Source: Myxococcales bacterium (lineage in GTDB: Bacteria > Myxococcota_A > Polyangia > Fen-1088). Taken from it: a stretch of 64,000 nt of DNA. The notes beneath the pieces were generated by a model, which made no database searches, was not told where the DNA came from, and was given only the letters and a program-made list of their open reading frames with translations. The DNA lies in assembly GCA_022184915.1 (NCBI GenBank), contig JAGTJU010000005.1, positions 547,838 to 611,837 on the forward strand. The letters run 5' to 3'. A program made the position numbers and the translations under genes. Positions 10,001-18,227 of this stretch are shown piece after piece (the stretch's first letter is position 1; the number at the start of each line of letters is the position of its first letter).

Positions 10001-10858
10001 ATGGCCACCTGCCGGCTCAAGTGTGGCAACGGGCTTCTCGATCCCGGTGAGCAGTGTGACGAAGGCACCCTGCAAAATACGGGGGCTTATGGCAAATGCC
10101 GGTCCACTTGCACCCTCGGGCCTCGCTGCGGCGACGGCATCCCCAACGGGGGTGAACAATGTGACGATGGCAAAAACGACGGCACTTACGGCACCTGCGC
10201 GCCAGGCTGCGCGTTCGGCCCCCGCTGCGGTGACAACGAAGTACAGGCCACCGCCGGTGAGCTTTGCGACCAGGGTCCCGCCAACGCCAGCAGCAGCGCT
10301 TACGGCAGCAACGTGTGCACCACCCGCTGCCGGCCCGCCCCCCGCTGCGGCGATCGGACCGTGGACGTCACGTTCGGCGAGGTCTGTGACGACGGCAAAA
10401 ACGATGGCACGCCGGGCTCCTGCGCAAGCGACTGCAAGGCCGCCATCCCCCTGCCCTCGTGCGGCGACGGCGTCAAGCAGCCCGACGAGGCCTGCGACAC
10501 GGGCAGCGCCAACGGTACCCTGGAAAGCACCTGCGACTCACGCTGCCGGATAAAGTGTGGCAACGGCGCCAAAGACCTTGGCGAGCAGTGTGACGATGGC
10601 GTCAACAGCGGCGCCTACGGCACCTGCAGGCCCACCTGCACCCTCGCCGACTACTGCGGCGACGGCGCCAAAAACGGCAACGAAGCCTGCGACCTCGGCG
10701 CCCAGAACGAACCCGCCCCCTACGGCCAAGGCAAGTGCACCACCTCGTGCCAGATCGCGCCCTTCTGCGGCGACGGCCGCATCCAGTCGAGCCTCGGCGA
10801 AGAATGCGACGGCGGGGTGGGCTGTAGCACGCTTTGCAAGATCGTCCCCGTACTGTAA
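7028..10858 (+). CDS. Giant DUF4215 cysteine-repeat lipoprotein with a fibro-slime domain
   Basis: 1276 residues. The ATG at 7028 starts a lipoprotein signal (lipobox LVGGC). Residues ~80-615 hold about twelve DUF4215 repeats, CGDGxxxxGEECDDGNxxxGDGCSxxC. Residues ~617-850 form a fibro-slime/PA14-like domain (DFQHSTGEETGIVKP, FDYFGVWYRD, EVRYWFEYRGGERLDFSGDDDVWVFIN, VDIGGIHG). About twelve shorter CGDGxxxxGExCDxGxxNxxxYGxC repeats follow to the end. This suggests a long rod-like surface or matrix protein, perhaps an adhesin; that role is inferred from the family. Codon bias is so strong that a 1037-codon antisense frame exists, which I do not regard as a gene. Confidence 0.92.
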   Translation: MTALKTLRPSFAFPFAFLFLAVGGSLVGGCIERPLIEIAGPGGAGGQSTDAAPPVDPLDAFVFPITDALALPDAPVCPGPLCPDDAASSFCGDGLVDPAEECDDRNARPGDGCSGLCRVEKDYACPSPGEPCVSTVLCGDGLLSGAETCDDRNTASGDGCSASCDREPGFACATPGALCTPVTSSSRCGDGAINDSETCDDGATVSFDGCSGTCQREAGWSCPLPGQPCTKDELCGDGSLGPNEECDDGDVAPGDGCTGLCRREPFFSCPTPGMPCLSTIVCGDRLVVGDEACDDGNTLPADGCSPDCKSSEPGFTCPVALGVGGPCVPVPSQRCGDGRLSYGEFCDDGNDLSGDGCSASCREEPGFTCNAPGTRCQLTEWCGDGKLSLARAEECDDMNTVSGDGCTADCIKEANFVCPQPGQLCSSTIRCGDGRLGGSETCDDGNDVANDGCSATCQVESGWSCPAGSTCRAQRCGDSLVAGAEQCDDGDADGGDGCSAACKLELPSDEEDAGWVCPAPGLPCQRTVCGNGTQEGSEQCDDGNNDSGDGCSPFCRKEPLCPPAGGPCMTACGDGLLLPIDLASGQECDDGNTVSGDGCSAACKVESGYTCSPREITPDPLILPIVYRDFKAKNETNGHPDFQHSTGEETGIVKPLLGVDGKPQHVDQNKARTTNNDPGVSFDYFGVWYRDNAAYNKTLKSSLTFTKLMTGEYRYANADFFPLDGLGWGNYNNGSHNFHFTSEVRYWFEYRGGERLDFSGDDDVWVFINKRLAVDIGGIHGVRNGSVILDANDGTGRVCDLVTTNCNNRRAVDFDLDKGSVYEIVVFQAERHTTESNYRLTLSNFTGSRSECTPVCGDGFVTPNEACDLGTAANTGAYGTCNPNCTLPPRCGDAVTSTPDGELCDNGINLTPYGGALQVCGAGCRFAPYCGDGMVDATYGEQCDQGAQNGMGYGFCAAGCKLGPRCGDGITSDGETCDDGAAVNGTSGSACMATCRLKCGNGLLDPGEQCDEGTLQNTGAYGKCRSTCTLGPRCGDGIPNGGEQCDDGKNDGTYGTCAPGCAFGPRCGDNEVQATAGELCDQGPANASSSAYGSNVCTTRCRPAPRCGDRTVDVTFGEVCDDGKNDGTPGSCASDCKAAIPLPSCGDGVKQPDEACDTGSANGTLESTCDSRCRIKCGNGAKDLGEQCDDGVNSGAYGTCRPTCTLADYCGDGAKNGNEACDLGAQNEPAPYGQGKCTTSCQIAPFCGDGRIQSSLGEECDGGVGCSTLCKIVPVL

Positions 10859-11062
10859 CGAAGGTGCGGCGGCGCTCTTCAGTGAAGGCGACCCACCGCC
10901 GCACCTGACTTTCGGTCGCGCAATCCGCTGCGCAAGGGGGGAGGCTGGTATGCGCCGCCTTCTCTGCGGGCCTCTCATTTTTTCGTGCGACTTTCCGCTA
11001 GGGCGCCGTCCACCTGGCATGCATCCACGCTGTTCCACCCCGGATGCAAGAAACGGAAATAC

Positions 11063-12325
11063 ATGCGTACGAAGATTCTCCTGTCCCTGGCGGCCGCCGC
11101 GGTTCTGCCCCCCTTGTCTGCAGGGAGCTCACGAGCGGACACTCTCTGGGTCGAAGCGGAGTCGGTCCGACTCGCAAGCAGCGAAGATGGCAACAGCATC
11201 ACCTCGCCTTTGCGGATCGAGGACGCGGTGCTGGCGTCTGACGGCTCTTTCGTCAAGGTTCCCTCGGGCCTCAACAGCTTGAACGCGCCGGCCGCAACAG
11301 GGATCGCGCGATACCGCATCGAGCTGGCGAACGCGGGCGTTTACGGCGTGTTCGGTCGCGTGAAGGCGCCGGATACCAACTCGGATTCGCTCTGGGTCCG
11401 CTTCGATGGCGGCACCTGGGTGCGCTGGATGGACATCGCCCTCGGCTCGGCCTGGCACTGGGACTTCGTTCACGACAGCGTCAACGGCAACAAACCGGCC
11501 GTCACGTTCAACCTGTCCGCCGGTGCCCACGATTTTGAGGTGGCGTACCGTGAGAACAACGTGCAGCTCGACGCGCTCGTGTTCACGGACAACGTCAACT
11601 ACTCACCCACCGCCTTCTCCTCCCCGCTGGCCGCTCCGGTATTGAGCTCCGTGAGTGGCAGCAACCGGATTCGCTTCACTTGGACGGCTGTGGCAGGCGC
11701 CACCAGCTACCAGATCCAGAAGCAACAGGCTTCAGGCGCCTTCTCTTCCGTGCAAAACAACGCAAACCTGGTTTACAACGCCCAGGCCACCGGCTGTTTC
11801 CGCGTGGTGCCCATGCGCTCCGGATACACCGGAACGCCTTCGCAGGTGTTGTGCACCGGCTTCACGTCGGGTGACTATCCCCTGGTCATTCGCAACGGCT
11901 ACAATGCCTCGTTCTCGTCGCCGATGTTCTTCGACTGGACCGACGAAGAGGCCAAGGTGTTCCCGGGCTACAACAGCCTGAACGCCGCACCCAACACCGG
12001 ATACGCCCGCTTCGACTTCCAGCTGGGCGCCACCACGAAGGTGAAGTTCTGGGTGCTGGTCACCGCGCCGTCGACATCGTCCGATTCGTTCTGGGTGCGC
12101 ATCGATCATGGCACGTGGATCAAGTGGGACAACATCGTGGGCGTGGGCGACTACGGCTGGGCCGACGTGCGAGACACGAACGCCTCGAATGCCGTCGTAC
12201 AGCCAACGCTTTCCGCGGGCAGCCACACGCTCGAGTTTGCGTATCGTGAGGAAGGAACCACTTTCTCGCGCATTCTGGTCGAGTCGAACCTGTCTGCAGA
12301 GCCGCCCGGCGGCGTCTACGACTGA
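11063..12325 (+). CDS. Secreted two-module carbohydrate-binding-like protein with central FN3-like domain
   Basis: 420 residues starting at ATG 11063 with a signal peptide (MRTKILLSLAAAAVLPPLSA). Two similar modules of about 140 residues, ~25-175 and ~285-415, share the pattern NSLNA, TGxARYRxxL, VYGVFGRVKAP/VKFWVLVTAPSTSSDSFWVRxDxGTW..W, LSAGxHxxExAYRE, which resembles CBM6/CBM35-type jelly rolls. Between them lies a fibronectin-III-like segment (APVLSSVSGSNRIRFTWTAVAGATSYQIQ). No catalytic domain is present, so it probably binds polysaccharide outside the cell. Confidence 0.82.
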   Translation: MRTKILLSLAAAAVLPPLSAGSSRADTLWVEAESVRLASSEDGNSITSPLRIEDAVLASDGSFVKVPSGLNSLNAPAATGIARYRIELANAGVYGVFGRVKAPDTNSDSLWVRFDGGTWVRWMDIALGSAWHWDFVHDSVNGNKPAVTFNLSAGAHDFEVAYRENNVQLDALVFTDNVNYSPTAFSSPLAAPVLSSVSGSNRIRFTWTAVAGATSYQIQKQQASGAFSSVQNNANLVYNAQATGCFRVVPMRSGYTGTPSQVLCTGFTSGDYPLVIRNGYNASFSSPMFFDWTDEEAKVFPGYNSLNAAPNTGYARFDFQLGATTKVKFWVLVTAPSTSSDSFWVRIDHGTWIKWDNIVGVGDYGWADVRDTNASNAVVQPTLSAGSHTLEFAYREEGTTFSRILVESNLSAEPPGGVYD

Positions 12326-12341
12326 GCTTGTCCCGTCCTTC

Positions 12342-12380
12342 CTACGGGGCGGGGACGTCCCCCTCGCCCCCGCCCCGTAG
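12342..12380 (+). terminator. Strong hairpin downstream of the carbohydrate-binding gene
   Basis: A 13-bp perfect inverted repeat, CTACGGGGCGGGG (12342-12354) against CCCCGCCCCGTAG (12368-12380), 17 bases past the stop. No T-run follows, so this is a candidate terminator or mRNA-stabilising hairpin. Confidence 0.6.
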
Positions 12381-12568
12381 CGGGACCTCATCCCTCGGGG
12401 CGCATTCGTCCCTGCCCCCCCAAAGGTGGGTCCACGCCAGGTCGTAATACGACCCCAGCGTCTCGTCGGCCACCATAGTTGCACCGCATGCAACGACGAG
12501 TTTCGTCCTGTTGCCTTGTCCAAGCCCTTCTGCCCCCCTAGTGTGAGAACACGCAGAAAGGACGTCAC

Positions 12569-13219
12569 ATGAAGATCACATTCATTGGCACCGGTCAGGT
12601 GGGCGGGGCCCTGGCCGCAGGGCTGGCGAACGCCGGACACGACGTGGTCCTGGCAGAAGCCCGCCCCGGCTCGCGCAGCGTCGTGGAGGCGCTGGCCCGA
12701 TCCCCGCGGCTGTCCGCACGGCCCCTGGCCCAGGCGGTGGACTTTGCGGAGGTGGTGTTCCTGGCAACGCCGTTCGCCGCGAACGAGACGGTGCTGCCCC
12801 CACTCGCAGACGCGCTCGCCGGCAAGGTGTTGGTTGATTGCACCAACCCCGTGGGGCCGGGGCTGAGCCATGGCCTTTCCAGCCAGCGCTCGGGCAGCGA
12901 AAGGGTGCAGGACTTGGCACCCCGAGCGCGCGTTGTGAAGGCCTTTAGCATCTACGGCTTCGAGAACTTCGAGAATACCGCCTACCCCGGGTATGACACC
13001 CGCCCCGCAATGCTGTTCTGCGGAGAAGACCCGGCCGCCAAGCAGGCCGTGGCCCAACTCATCACCGACCTCGGGTTCGAGCCCCTTGACGTGGGGGGGC
13101 TGGTGCAGGCGCTGCATCTGGAACACATGACGCTGCTGTGGGTGCGCATGGTGCGTGCACACGCGCATCCGCCCGGCATCGTGTGGTCGGCCCTGAGGCG
13201 CCCGAAGCCGCTCCTCTGA
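12569..13219 (+). CDS. NADPH-dependent F420 reductase-like oxidoreductase
   Basis: 216 residues, the usual length for this family. It opens with a Rossmann motif (MKITFIGTGQVGGALAAGLANAGHDV), then ATPFAANETVLPPLADALAGKVLVDCTNPV and a C-terminal stretch (VVKAFSIYGFENFENTAYPG, ALHLEHMTLLWVRM) typical of the Fno/YrrA-like group, which binds NADP(H) and transfers hydride. Whether F420 is the partner cannot be told. AGGAC lies before the ATG. It is monocistronic between two hairpin- or strand-limited neighbours. Confidence 0.85.
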   Translation: MKITFIGTGQVGGALAAGLANAGHDVVLAEARPGSRSVVEALARSPRLSARPLAQAVDFAEVVFLATPFAANETVLPPLADALAGKVLVDCTNPVGPGLSHGLSSQRSGSERVQDLAPRARVVKAFSIYGFENFENTAYPGYDTRPAMLFCGEDPAAKQAVAQLITDLGFEPLDVGGLVQALHLEHMTLLWVRMVRAHAHPPGIVWSALRRPKPLL

Positions 13220-13238
13220 GTCGCATGATTCGAGCGTT

Positions 13239-15752
13239 TTAGGGCGAGTACTTTCCCTTCAGATAGGCCTGAAGCTGATTCAACTCAGCCTCGCTGAGGG
13301 CGGCCTCGTAAACGAGGACCTCGCCTATGTCCCCGTGAAAGTAGGTATTGGCGCGGCCTAGACCAAGGTGGCCCAATGTCTTGTTGTTCTTCAGCGTTGT
13401 CAGTTGGTTGGATACAGTCAAGACCTTGTTCCCTTGGATGTAAAGGTCTTCAACCGCTCCTTTCTTGACGGCAACGGTGACTGTGACGGACTCCATGACC
13501 GAGGAAGGCCGATCGTAAACCGTCACGTTGTCCTCTTCACCCGTGCCGAAGCGAAAGCTAACGTTCCCCTGCAGGGGCGTCAGATAGGTGGTGCCCCAGT
13601 CGCCACTTTGCTGCCACGAGATCGGAGCGGCGAGGGTGCCGTGATTGTCGAGAGTGTTTTCACATCCAAACGCATGACACTGCCGACTGAGGTTGGCAGA
13701 GACCAATGCAATCGTGAGCTCCGAAAGTCCGTTGATCTCATACGAGAAATCCAGCTGGTTTCCGTTCGTGGACTTGCCCAAGTCAGAAGGAACGAACCGG
13801 ACCGCGGGTCGACCGTTGATGGCATTTGCCACCAGTGCCGGTTGAAGTTCAGGCTTGGTCTGGGAGGCATCGATTCCCCGGCCTGACTGATCCTTCCAGA
13901 CGGAGACTTTTCCCCCGCTCGTCGAAACACCGTGATCGGCCGCCAGCCAAAGCGAAAGGCTCCTCTTCGGCGGTGCAACTTCAGGTGGTGAGGGAGACCC
14001 TGGGCATTTCACTTCGTAGAAGACGAGGGGCGACCCCTTCAGGAAGTTGGTTCCCGCGAAATCAATGTCTCCGTCGTTCCCGAAGTCAGCAACGCGAACG
14101 TTGTGCTGGGGCTCCATCGCTACGAACTGTTTACGAAAGCTTGGCTGCGCTTTTCCGTCATTGACGAAGAGCGCAACTCCTTCGCCAGCCTCTGATCCGA
14201 GGATGACGTCAAGGTCGCCATCGTTATCCACGTCGACGATGTTGGGGGTATGGGCGCCCGCATTGGGATCGAGGACATGCCGAGTCCAGGGCTGCTTCGG
14301 ATCGGCCGGAGACTCCCACCACGTCGTTGATCCGGCACTGCGACCCGGGGTGAACAGAACGTCGATTCGCCCGTCACCGTTGAGGTCGCCGGCGGTGGCA
14401 TTGTCTCCCGAGGCTTGACCTATGCTGTACGCCTTCCATACACCTTTGGCATCGCCAGGATTCTCGAGCCAAGATCCCAACCGGATGATGTCCAGGTCGA
14501 GGTCGCCGTCTATGTCGGCAAGCGCCAGCCCCTCCAGAGCAAACTCGTCCCACGTCGTGGCCTTCGGGGCGGTTTGAACGAAGAGGCGCCCCTCCTGCTG
14601 ATGCCCCAGAACGTAAAGCCGATCGTCCTTGGGATTCTTCGCAACCTCGAGGTCATGGGCACCCCCGTTGCCGATCTTGCGCCTCACCCAGTTGTCGCCC
14701 GTCTTCCCGGAAGGCATGGGATTCTCGAGCCAGATCATGCCCGATGGGGTCCCCTGGTGTTCGGGGTAGATCACATCGAGGTCTCCGTCACCGTCGACGT
14801 CAAACACGTCCATGTCCGTGTAGCAGTCGACCCCGGTTTGGATGACGTGCTTGCTCCAGGTCGGGTATTCGTACCAGGCGACGTCCCCACCTCGCTCAGC
14901 GCCCGTGATGATGTCGGCGAGCCCGTCTCCATTCATGTCGCCGACGGCCTTGCAAGAAAGGTGAGGGCCCGGGCTCGGCGGGCTGGAATCGACTACGACC
15001 CTCTGCAAGGGAATGTCCTTGCCTGATGAGTCTGCGCACGTCGCCTTGCCGTTGTTGCCTGGGGGCGTTGTCCCCCCGGCGCTCACGGTACCTCCGGTCC
15101 CTTGACCTGCGTTACCGCCGTGCTGCGCCCCCGCAGTGCCGCTTCCTCCGGTGTGCGTGCTTCCTCCCTCAGCCCCGCGCCCACCCTTTCCGCCCGCCCC
15201 AGCGACGCCTGAAGACGAGCCACCAAGGGCGCCCCCTCCGGTCCCTGCCGAGGGCGAAAGGTCATCTTCGTCCCTGCTGCCGTTGTCCCATGCTCTGCAG
15301 TCGACGGCGCTGCTCGAGGCGATATTCACCACGAATGTGCCCTCGGCGGAGGCAAAAGGATCCGCGCGCGACCTGACGAAGAATGCGGCGGAAACATCAG
15401 GATTTCCGTCCGAGCTCGCACGCACGAGGGCCGACTCTGAAGAGGCGTTCTTGAACGGGGAGCTCGCGCTCGTGGGAGAGCGGCTTTCGAGCCCGTCAGC
15501 GTCCGAGTTGTGGCTCGAGGGTCGACCTCCGGCCACCCTCGACCTACGCACGGTCAAGCTGCACGCGAAACACGAAAGCAAACAGGGTCGGGAACATTCC
15601 GACTGGTATGGCTTTGGGATGCAGCGGGCCAGAACGAAGCGCCCGATCGGAAGGGCGATAGAGCAAGGCCACGAACACGAGCAGACCAGGACCTGGAAGG
15701 TCGCCTTCGACGGCGCCGCCCGCCGCGCTGGAGGTCTGCGGCGATTGCCCAT
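13239..15752 (-). CDS. FG-GAP/VCBS repeat protein with C-terminal LamG-like domain (start uncertain)
   Basis: The frame runs 837 residues from ATG 15752. Confident content begins near 15,300: a Gly/Thr-rich linker (GTGGGALGGSS, GGSTHTGGSGTAG), then FG-GAP repeats with calcium-binding-like DxDxDG motifs (GDMNGDGLADI, DVDGDGDLDVIY, DLNGDGRIDVLF, DVDNDGDLDVIL), and a concanavalin/LamG-like C-terminus (LSLWLAADHGVS, VSVWKDQSGRGIDA, GDIGEVLVYEAALSEAELNQLQAYL). This is an exported beta-propeller surface protein. The first 150 residues look non-coding and overlap the divergent gene, so the true start may be GTG 15,337 or another codon near it. Confidence 0.75.
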   Translation of the reverse strand: MGNRRRPPARRAAPSKATFQVLVCSCSWPCSIALPIGRFVLARCIPKPYQSECSRPCLLSCFACSLTVRRSRVAGGRPSSHNSDADGLESRSPTSASSPFKNASSESALVRASSDGNPDVSAAFFVRSRADPFASAEGTFVVNIASSSAVDCRAWDNGSRDEDDLSPSAGTGGGALGGSSSGVAGAGGKGGRGAEGGSTHTGGSGTAGAQHGGNAGQGTGGTVSAGGTTPPGNNGKATCADSSGKDIPLQRVVVDSSPPSPGPHLSCKAVGDMNGDGLADIITGAERGGDVAWYEYPTWSKHVIQTGVDCYTDMDVFDVDGDGDLDVIYPEHQGTPSGMIWLENPMPSGKTGDNWVRRKIGNGGAHDLEVAKNPKDDRLYVLGHQQEGRLFVQTAPKATTWDEFALEGLALADIDGDLDLDIIRLGSWLENPGDAKGVWKAYSIGQASGDNATAGDLNGDGRIDVLFTPGRSAGSTTWWESPADPKQPWTRHVLDPNAGAHTPNIVDVDNDGDLDVILGSEAGEGVALFVNDGKAQPSFRKQFVAMEPQHNVRVADFGNDGDIDFAGTNFLKGSPLVFYEVKCPGSPSPPEVAPPKRSLSLWLAADHGVSTSGGKVSVWKDQSGRGIDASQTKPELQPALVANAINGRPAVRFVPSDLGKSTNGNQLDFSYEINGLSELTIALVSANLSRQCHAFGCENTLDNHGTLAAPISWQQSGDWGTTYLTPLQGNVSFRFGTGEEDNVTVYDRPSSVMESVTVTVAVKKGAVEDLYIQGNKVLTVSNQLTTLKNNKTLGHLGLGRANTYFHGDIGEVLVYEAALSEAELNQLQAYLKGKYSP

Positions 15753-17949
15753 GCCAGCGCACGCCCCGGGCGCTTACCTTCTGCAAGCCACGCCCGATGG
15801 CGGACGGAGGGGACACCCCAACGGCGCCCAACCAGACGGCATCATCAACATCAGCAACTTGTTACTGTGGCCGAATCGGGGGGTGGCTGCGGAACGGGGC
15901 CTGGGGGTCCACGTCCTGTCTCTCGAAGACGGAAAACCGATAGTGGGGGCCGTGGCCTCGGTGTGGAGCGACGGCGTGGAGCACTCGGCCTTGTCTGGGC
16001 CGGACGGGTGGGCTTGGGTCCCCTTTTTATCCGCTCGCCTCAATCATGTTTATGTCCTTTCGGCCAGAAAAGGAACCGATGAAACTCTGACCTGGTCACA
16101 CATTCATCCGTCCTCGACCCCTGATGCCGATCCGGAGCTCCGCGAAGCAGCTCTACGCAATCATCGCCTGCAGGAGCTCACGCGCAGCTTGAGTCAATCG
16201 AAACAAACGAGCCCTGCGGGTCCCTGGCTCTCGATCGATCAGTACCCGAAGGAAGCTCGACTCGGCGAGCCCATGAGCGTTCGCGGAGAGATCGTCAGCC
16301 GCCCGGCGCGCCCGCCGAATCGGCGATGGCAGGGACGCTGGTGGCTTTTGGACTCACAGGGCAACCCTTACAACGGCAACGAGCTTCCCGCGGCAGCCCG
16401 CGTGCTTCAGCGCGGTGATTTCAAGGTGGAAGCGGATGGTCACTTTTCGTTCACGCTCACACCGCGCGCGTGGCTGTTCGATAGCGAATCCGACCCCAAA
16501 CGGACTTTCTCCTATCCGGCTTGGCCCCATCGCAGTTTCCGGTTGGTCGTTGGGGCCGCTCCCGCAAACAAGAGTGCCCACAAAGACGCCGCCTTCCTCT
16601 GGGACGACGTCGTGTTCAGGGCCGGAGCCACTGCCGCCTCCTCGGTGTTGACGAGCTCGGACAGGTGGCTCGAGGCAAGCGGGGGCAAGGGGGTCGAGCT
16701 TCACTGGCGGACGTTCAGGAGCGATGCAGTGTCCGGCGAAGCGACGCTCACGATTGAGATGTTGTCACCGCCCAAGACACTACCGGCATTGAGGGCGTCC
16801 CCGAACGCGGAGCTGGTCTCTCGGATGCCGCGCGGACCACTTAGCGAACTGAGACCCGACCGGGACCTCCCCTCCCAAAACGTCGCTGGAATGGATGCCG
16901 AGCTAAGCGACTGGGAGGTGGCTCGAACCATCGGCCAACAGAGCGTCACCTTTGATCGCTGTGGGCATACCTATCTGACGTTGCCGGCCTTGGTGCCCGG
17001 AGTCTACCGAATCCGCGTCGACGCTCGCGAGCGGGCCATCGAAGCCGTGTCCCACATCTTCGTTGGCCGTGCAGAGGACCTGGAAGCCCGCGGGGTCCTC
17101 GCAAAGCTGCGCCTTTACCTCTTGCCTCAGACCGTGGTCCCTGGGCCGGACGCCGAGCCGGCACAGACCCTGCGATGGCTCGCGGGCTCGGGATACGGAT
17201 CTTCCTCGGTGTGGGTCGACGTTTTCGACGCTCGTACGAACGAGCTCGTCAGCTCAGAGCGTTTGCGCGAAAAGGGTGGACTGGTGACGCTTCGGCTTCC
17301 AGAGCGGATGTCGTTCGCTCCGCTGCACGCACGCGCGACGCTGGTTCGCGACCACCGCGTGCTCTCCCTCTCTCAGTCCATAAGCCCCAGGGCTGTCCGC
17401 GCCGATCTCGAACTTGCCGCCTCCGTGAAAACCTGCGGGGCCGTCACGTGCGACCTCGAGATCACGCTGGCGCTAAAGTCGTCTTACGGAGCGATCTCCA
17501 GGGCTGACGCTGCGTTCAGGATCATCGGCGGGGAACGAGGGACCGGCGCCGGATGCCGATCTCCTGACCCCGCCGGCGACCTTGCGGCTGTCGCCGCTCA
17601 TCCGAGGCAGGCGCTCGGTCTGTGGAGGGAGTCGCTACGGGCAGACGTAGCCCCGGACGAAGTGATCTCGGAGTCCAGGTGGGAGAAAACGTTTCGCCAG
17701 AGACGCTGGCCGGCTGTCGAGCTTCAGATCCCTGAAGGTGAACCGCCGGTGGGTCTTCGACAACGCCCGGAGATCCCCACCGAGATCGTGATGCCCATCG
17801 AAGTTCCAACGAACGGCGAAGCGGTCACGATTGTTCGCCGAGTGCCTCGCCTTGGCGTACGGCGATGGCTCGTCAGGGCAGACGTCGTCACGAGCGGTCC
17901 GGCCGCGGCTCTGTCACACGAGATCTCGGTGCCTGCGACCGCCCGATGA
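15619..17949 (+). CDS. Alpha-2-macroglobulin-like (MG domain) protein, divergent, start uncertain
   Basis: About 776 residues from ATG 15619. Family-like blocks are APGAYLLQA, GIINISNLLLW, GLGVHVLSLEDGKPIVGAVASVW, GPDGWAWVPF, then SIDQYPKEARLGEPMSVRGEIV (the MG3-like 'Y.pGe.v.v.G' block), WWLLDSQGNP and DGHFSFTLTP. Later beta domains are degenerate, and neither the thioester motif nor a bait region is evident, so length (usual family >1400 residues) and content suggest a shortened, non-thioester relative. The frame is open back to ATG 15136, but that part opposes the Gly-rich linker of the neighbouring minus-strand gene. No clear signal peptide is seen. Confidence 0.65.
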   Translation: MQRARTKRPIGRAIEQGHEHEQTRTWKVAFDGAARRAGGLRRLPMPAHAPGAYLLQATPDGGRRGHPNGAQPDGIINISNLLLWPNRGVAAERGLGVHVLSLEDGKPIVGAVASVWSDGVEHSALSGPDGWAWVPFLSARLNHVYVLSARKGTDETLTWSHIHPSSTPDADPELREAALRNHRLQELTRSLSQSKQTSPAGPWLSIDQYPKEARLGEPMSVRGEIVSRPARPPNRRWQGRWWLLDSQGNPYNGNELPAAARVLQRGDFKVEADGHFSFTLTPRAWLFDSESDPKRTFSYPAWPHRSFRLVVGAAPANKSAHKDAAFLWDDVVFRAGATAASSVLTSSDRWLEASGGKGVELHWRTFRSDAVSGEATLTIEMLSPPKTLPALRASPNAELVSRMPRGPLSELRPDRDLPSQNVAGMDAELSDWEVARTIGQQSVTFDRCGHTYLTLPALVPGVYRIRVDARERAIEAVSHIFVGRAEDLEARGVLAKLRLYLLPQTVVPGPDAEPAQTLRWLAGSGYGSSSVWVDVFDARTNELVSSERLREKGGLVTLRLPERMSFAPLHARATLVRDHRVLSLSQSISPRAVRADLELAASVKTCGAVTCDLEITLALKSSYGAISRADAAFRIIGGERGTGAGCRSPDPAGDLAAVAAHPRQALGLWRESLRADVAPDEVISESRWEKTFRQRRWPAVELQIPEGEPPVGLRQRPEIPTEIVMPIEVPTNGEAVTIVRRVPRLGVRRWLVRADVVTSGPAAALSHEISVPATAR

Positions 17950-18080
17950 GCGTGCGCGACACGCAGCCCTCACGAGCTCCCACCATCGTCCTCAACTGGC
18001 TCGCGCCCCTGGTGAAGCCACGCCGTGGCGCACAGGAAGTTCAAACACCACGCCACTCCGCGTCATAACTATCCCGCGTT

Positions 18081-18176
18081 GAATGTTTCTGGCAACTGAC
18101 GTAAGCCGTCTCGCATCCTCAATCTCGCTGCCGTTCCTTCAACGTGAGCCGTCTCGCAGCCTCAGCCCTCGCTTCC
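18081..18176 (-). repeat. Dispersed repeat, two diverged tandem copies
   Basis: The complement of 18081-18132 carries the core GAGGATGCGAGACGGCTTAC found at 41,276 and 49,938. A second, weaker copy (GCTGCGAGACGGCTCACG on the complement) follows at 18136-18176. It lies in the 278-base gap between the macroglobulin-like and lectin genes. Confidence 0.6.
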
Positions 18177-18227
18177 GGCCCGGGGGGCCTCACGTTTCGG
18201 CAGGCGCATGCCGATAGCTCCCGGGGC

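Noticed and set aside
7046..10159. A 1037-codon open frame opposite the DUF4215 gene
   Set aside because: It is the mirror of highly biased GGCGACGGC-type codons; it has no domain, and the plus strand has clear repeats and a lipoprotein signal.
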